Shown: one piece after another, positions 62,745-64,000 of the stretch
Numbering within the stretch: the first letter of the stretch is position 1
Layout of the letters: the number at the start of each line of letters is the position of its first letter
From: Gibbula magus
Taxonomy: Eukaryota > Mollusca > Gastropoda > Trochida > Trochidae
Direction: 5' to 3'
DNA: 64,000 nucleotides
Assembly: GCA_936450465.1 (NCBI GenBank)
Contig: OW388304.1
Location: 13,176,708-13,240,707 of the forward strand
Position numbers and translations under genes: made by a program
Notes under the pieces: model-generated
Databases searched by the model: none
What the model was told of the DNA's origin: nothing
Seen by the model: only the letters and a program-made list of their open reading frames with translations

Positions 62745-62816
62745 GTCCCTTTAGCTCAATTGGTAGAGCGTCTGATTCTTACACTGAGGTCTCGGGTTCA
62801 AATCACCTTGGATGTT
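62745..62816 (+). pseudogene. tRNA-like sequence, Lys(CTT)-like pseudogene or SINE head
   Basis: It has a clear A-box (tagctcaattgg, 62752-62763), a D-arm gctc/gagc, an anticodon loop ttcttac giving CTT, and a B-box-like ggttcaaatca. The order and spacing match a tRNA and the anticodon region resembles tRNA-Lys. However, the anticodon stem (tctga/actga) has two mismatches, the T stem pairs poorly and the acceptor ends (gtccctt and ccttgga) do not pair. It is therefore unlikely to be a working tRNA; it is either a decayed tRNA gene or the head of a tRNA-derived SINE. Confidence 0.6.
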
Positions 62817-64000
62817 AAAATTTGTATTTTTACTGCTACAATGTTGGTTTAAACATATTTTATTCAATAAGAAAAGGATTAGAAACAAGTTCTCCAACTC
62901 AGAATACCTTCTCCTTAAATCAGACTGTGGCATCTAATCCTAATGTAGGAATTCACACAATCTCACTGAGAGAATGGTCGAGGTATACTAAACCAGCCAA
63001 GTTGACTCCGACCAAGTGATACCCTGTAATACAGTCAACAAGTTCTGGATTCTAAGATCTGAGATGTCCACTACTATCGCATGAACTGGACTGAAGAATC
63101 ACAGATGACCACATGCTGTCTTCATCTCCACAAACACTCTCAACGTGTAATGACTACGTTGTGATCTGGCTTCTTACAAAGATAGCTCTAATTGCTGATT
63201 TGTATGTGGGCTGATGGTGATGGCCTATTGGGCGCAACACAAGGTATCAATATTAGCAAGTTTCAATGGAGTCATTAACATAGCTGTGTGAATTAGGCAC
63301 TAATTACTGCAATCAATCAGTGTGGAGACCAAGAGTTAATGTTGGATCTCTTCAGGACTAGCAGCTAGTAGGAGGGGGAAGTTGGGGAGTTGAAGAGTAG
63401 GGCACCAACTTGCATCACCTACCTGGAATCTCTCAATTATAAGTTTCAATGAGGACCCAAGAGATGGGGAGAAGTAGGGAAGAGGTGTGATAGGAATGAG
63501 GAGGAGGATGGAAGGGGTAACAAAGGAAGAAGTCTAGTGTTGAAAAAATGCCAAAATCTTAGGATAACAATGAATTTCAAAACTGATCTGAGAAGGCAAC
63601 AAATAAGTGGACACAATGTGTAGATCTATATACCTGTCAACTGGAGCTCTTGCAGAAATGTTCATTGAACATCCATTGTACATCAATCTAATAAATTTTA
63701 CAAATCATTCCTTTGCCATATTTAATTTCATTTTAAAAAATTACATACTGACATCAGTACCTACAATGGAACATTACATTGCTGTAAAATCAGAGTTGTC
63801 AATCAATATAATTGTTCATCAGCAAGATCAAGAGATTTGGTAAAATGTCAAAATGTATGCTTTCGATCAGAACAACTAGCTTAAACTCACACATTAGGAG
63901 GTGCGAATATCAAATCATAGGTCTTCACATAATGATGTGTCATATATATTTGTGTGAGTTTCAGTTCCACAAATTATGTAAGCACATGGAACCATGTTGA
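62817..64000. other. Gene-free stretch to window end
   Basis: No supported exon. A purine-rich, weakly repetitive region (aggaggaggatggaaggggt and neighbours) lies at about 63365-63530. Open frames at 62822, 63607 and 63812 are AT-rich and unrecognised; the last runs off the window. Confidence 0.4.

Noticed and set aside
62745..62816. Functional tRNA-Lys gene
   Set aside because: Anticodon, T and acceptor stems contain mismatches, so it is listed only as tRNA-like.

Overview
This window looks like repeat-rich, AT-rich nuclear DNA from an animal, most likely a mollusc or another lophotrochozoan. The grounds are spliced exon-like segments with GT/AG borders and no dense gene packing, tRNA-derived SINEs, a CR1/L2/Jockey-like LINE 3' end, several cut-and-paste DNA transposons with target-site duplications, and very large minisatellite arrays. 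I cannot name the species from sequence alone. There are no bacterial-style operons. Almost every open frame over 60 codons is chance or a by-product of repeats.

Layout. 1-10367 is a minisatellite of 37-bp units and an 8-bp-shorter 29-bp form, organised into higher-order repeats. 12227-13693 is a piggyBac-like TTAA-flanked element. 13858-19024 is a second array (77-bp unit, about 67 copies). 19-36 kb is gene-poor and holds scattered repeats: a TTAA-flanked MITE, three SINE copies (one with a 14-bp target duplication), a LINE 3' end, a hairpin element, and one 98-codon open frame on the minus strand. 36059-42100 is a 6-kb TA-flanked transposon. Its ends are loaded with AGACGT-type palindromes and its interior carries a small spliced gene whose last two exons join in frame. 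42-47 kb holds one probable exon, a second copy of a 3'-hairpin repeat family and a second MITE. 47525-50845 is a three-level nest of DNA transposons, each level bounded by inverted repeats and an 8-bp target duplication (weaker for the middle level). Just beyond it, 50855-51190 is a small exon-like island whose strand is unclear.

51969-53873 (59-bp unit), 55727-56245 (24-bp), 56321-56906 (64-bp), 59462-60772 (40-bp) and 61227-61358 (GTGAG pentamers) are further tandem arrays. At 56907-57127 lies the best host-gene signal: the first coding exon of a minus-strand gene, in a CpG-rich stretch, ending at a canonical splice donor. The 64-bp array in the start of its intron repeats a degenerate copy of that donor nine times, exactly in register.

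Together, simple tandem arrays make up roughly 20 kb (about 31 %) of the window and DNA transposons or their remnants about 12 kb. Host coding sequence is sparse: one well-supported first exon plus a few unassigned exon-like segments.
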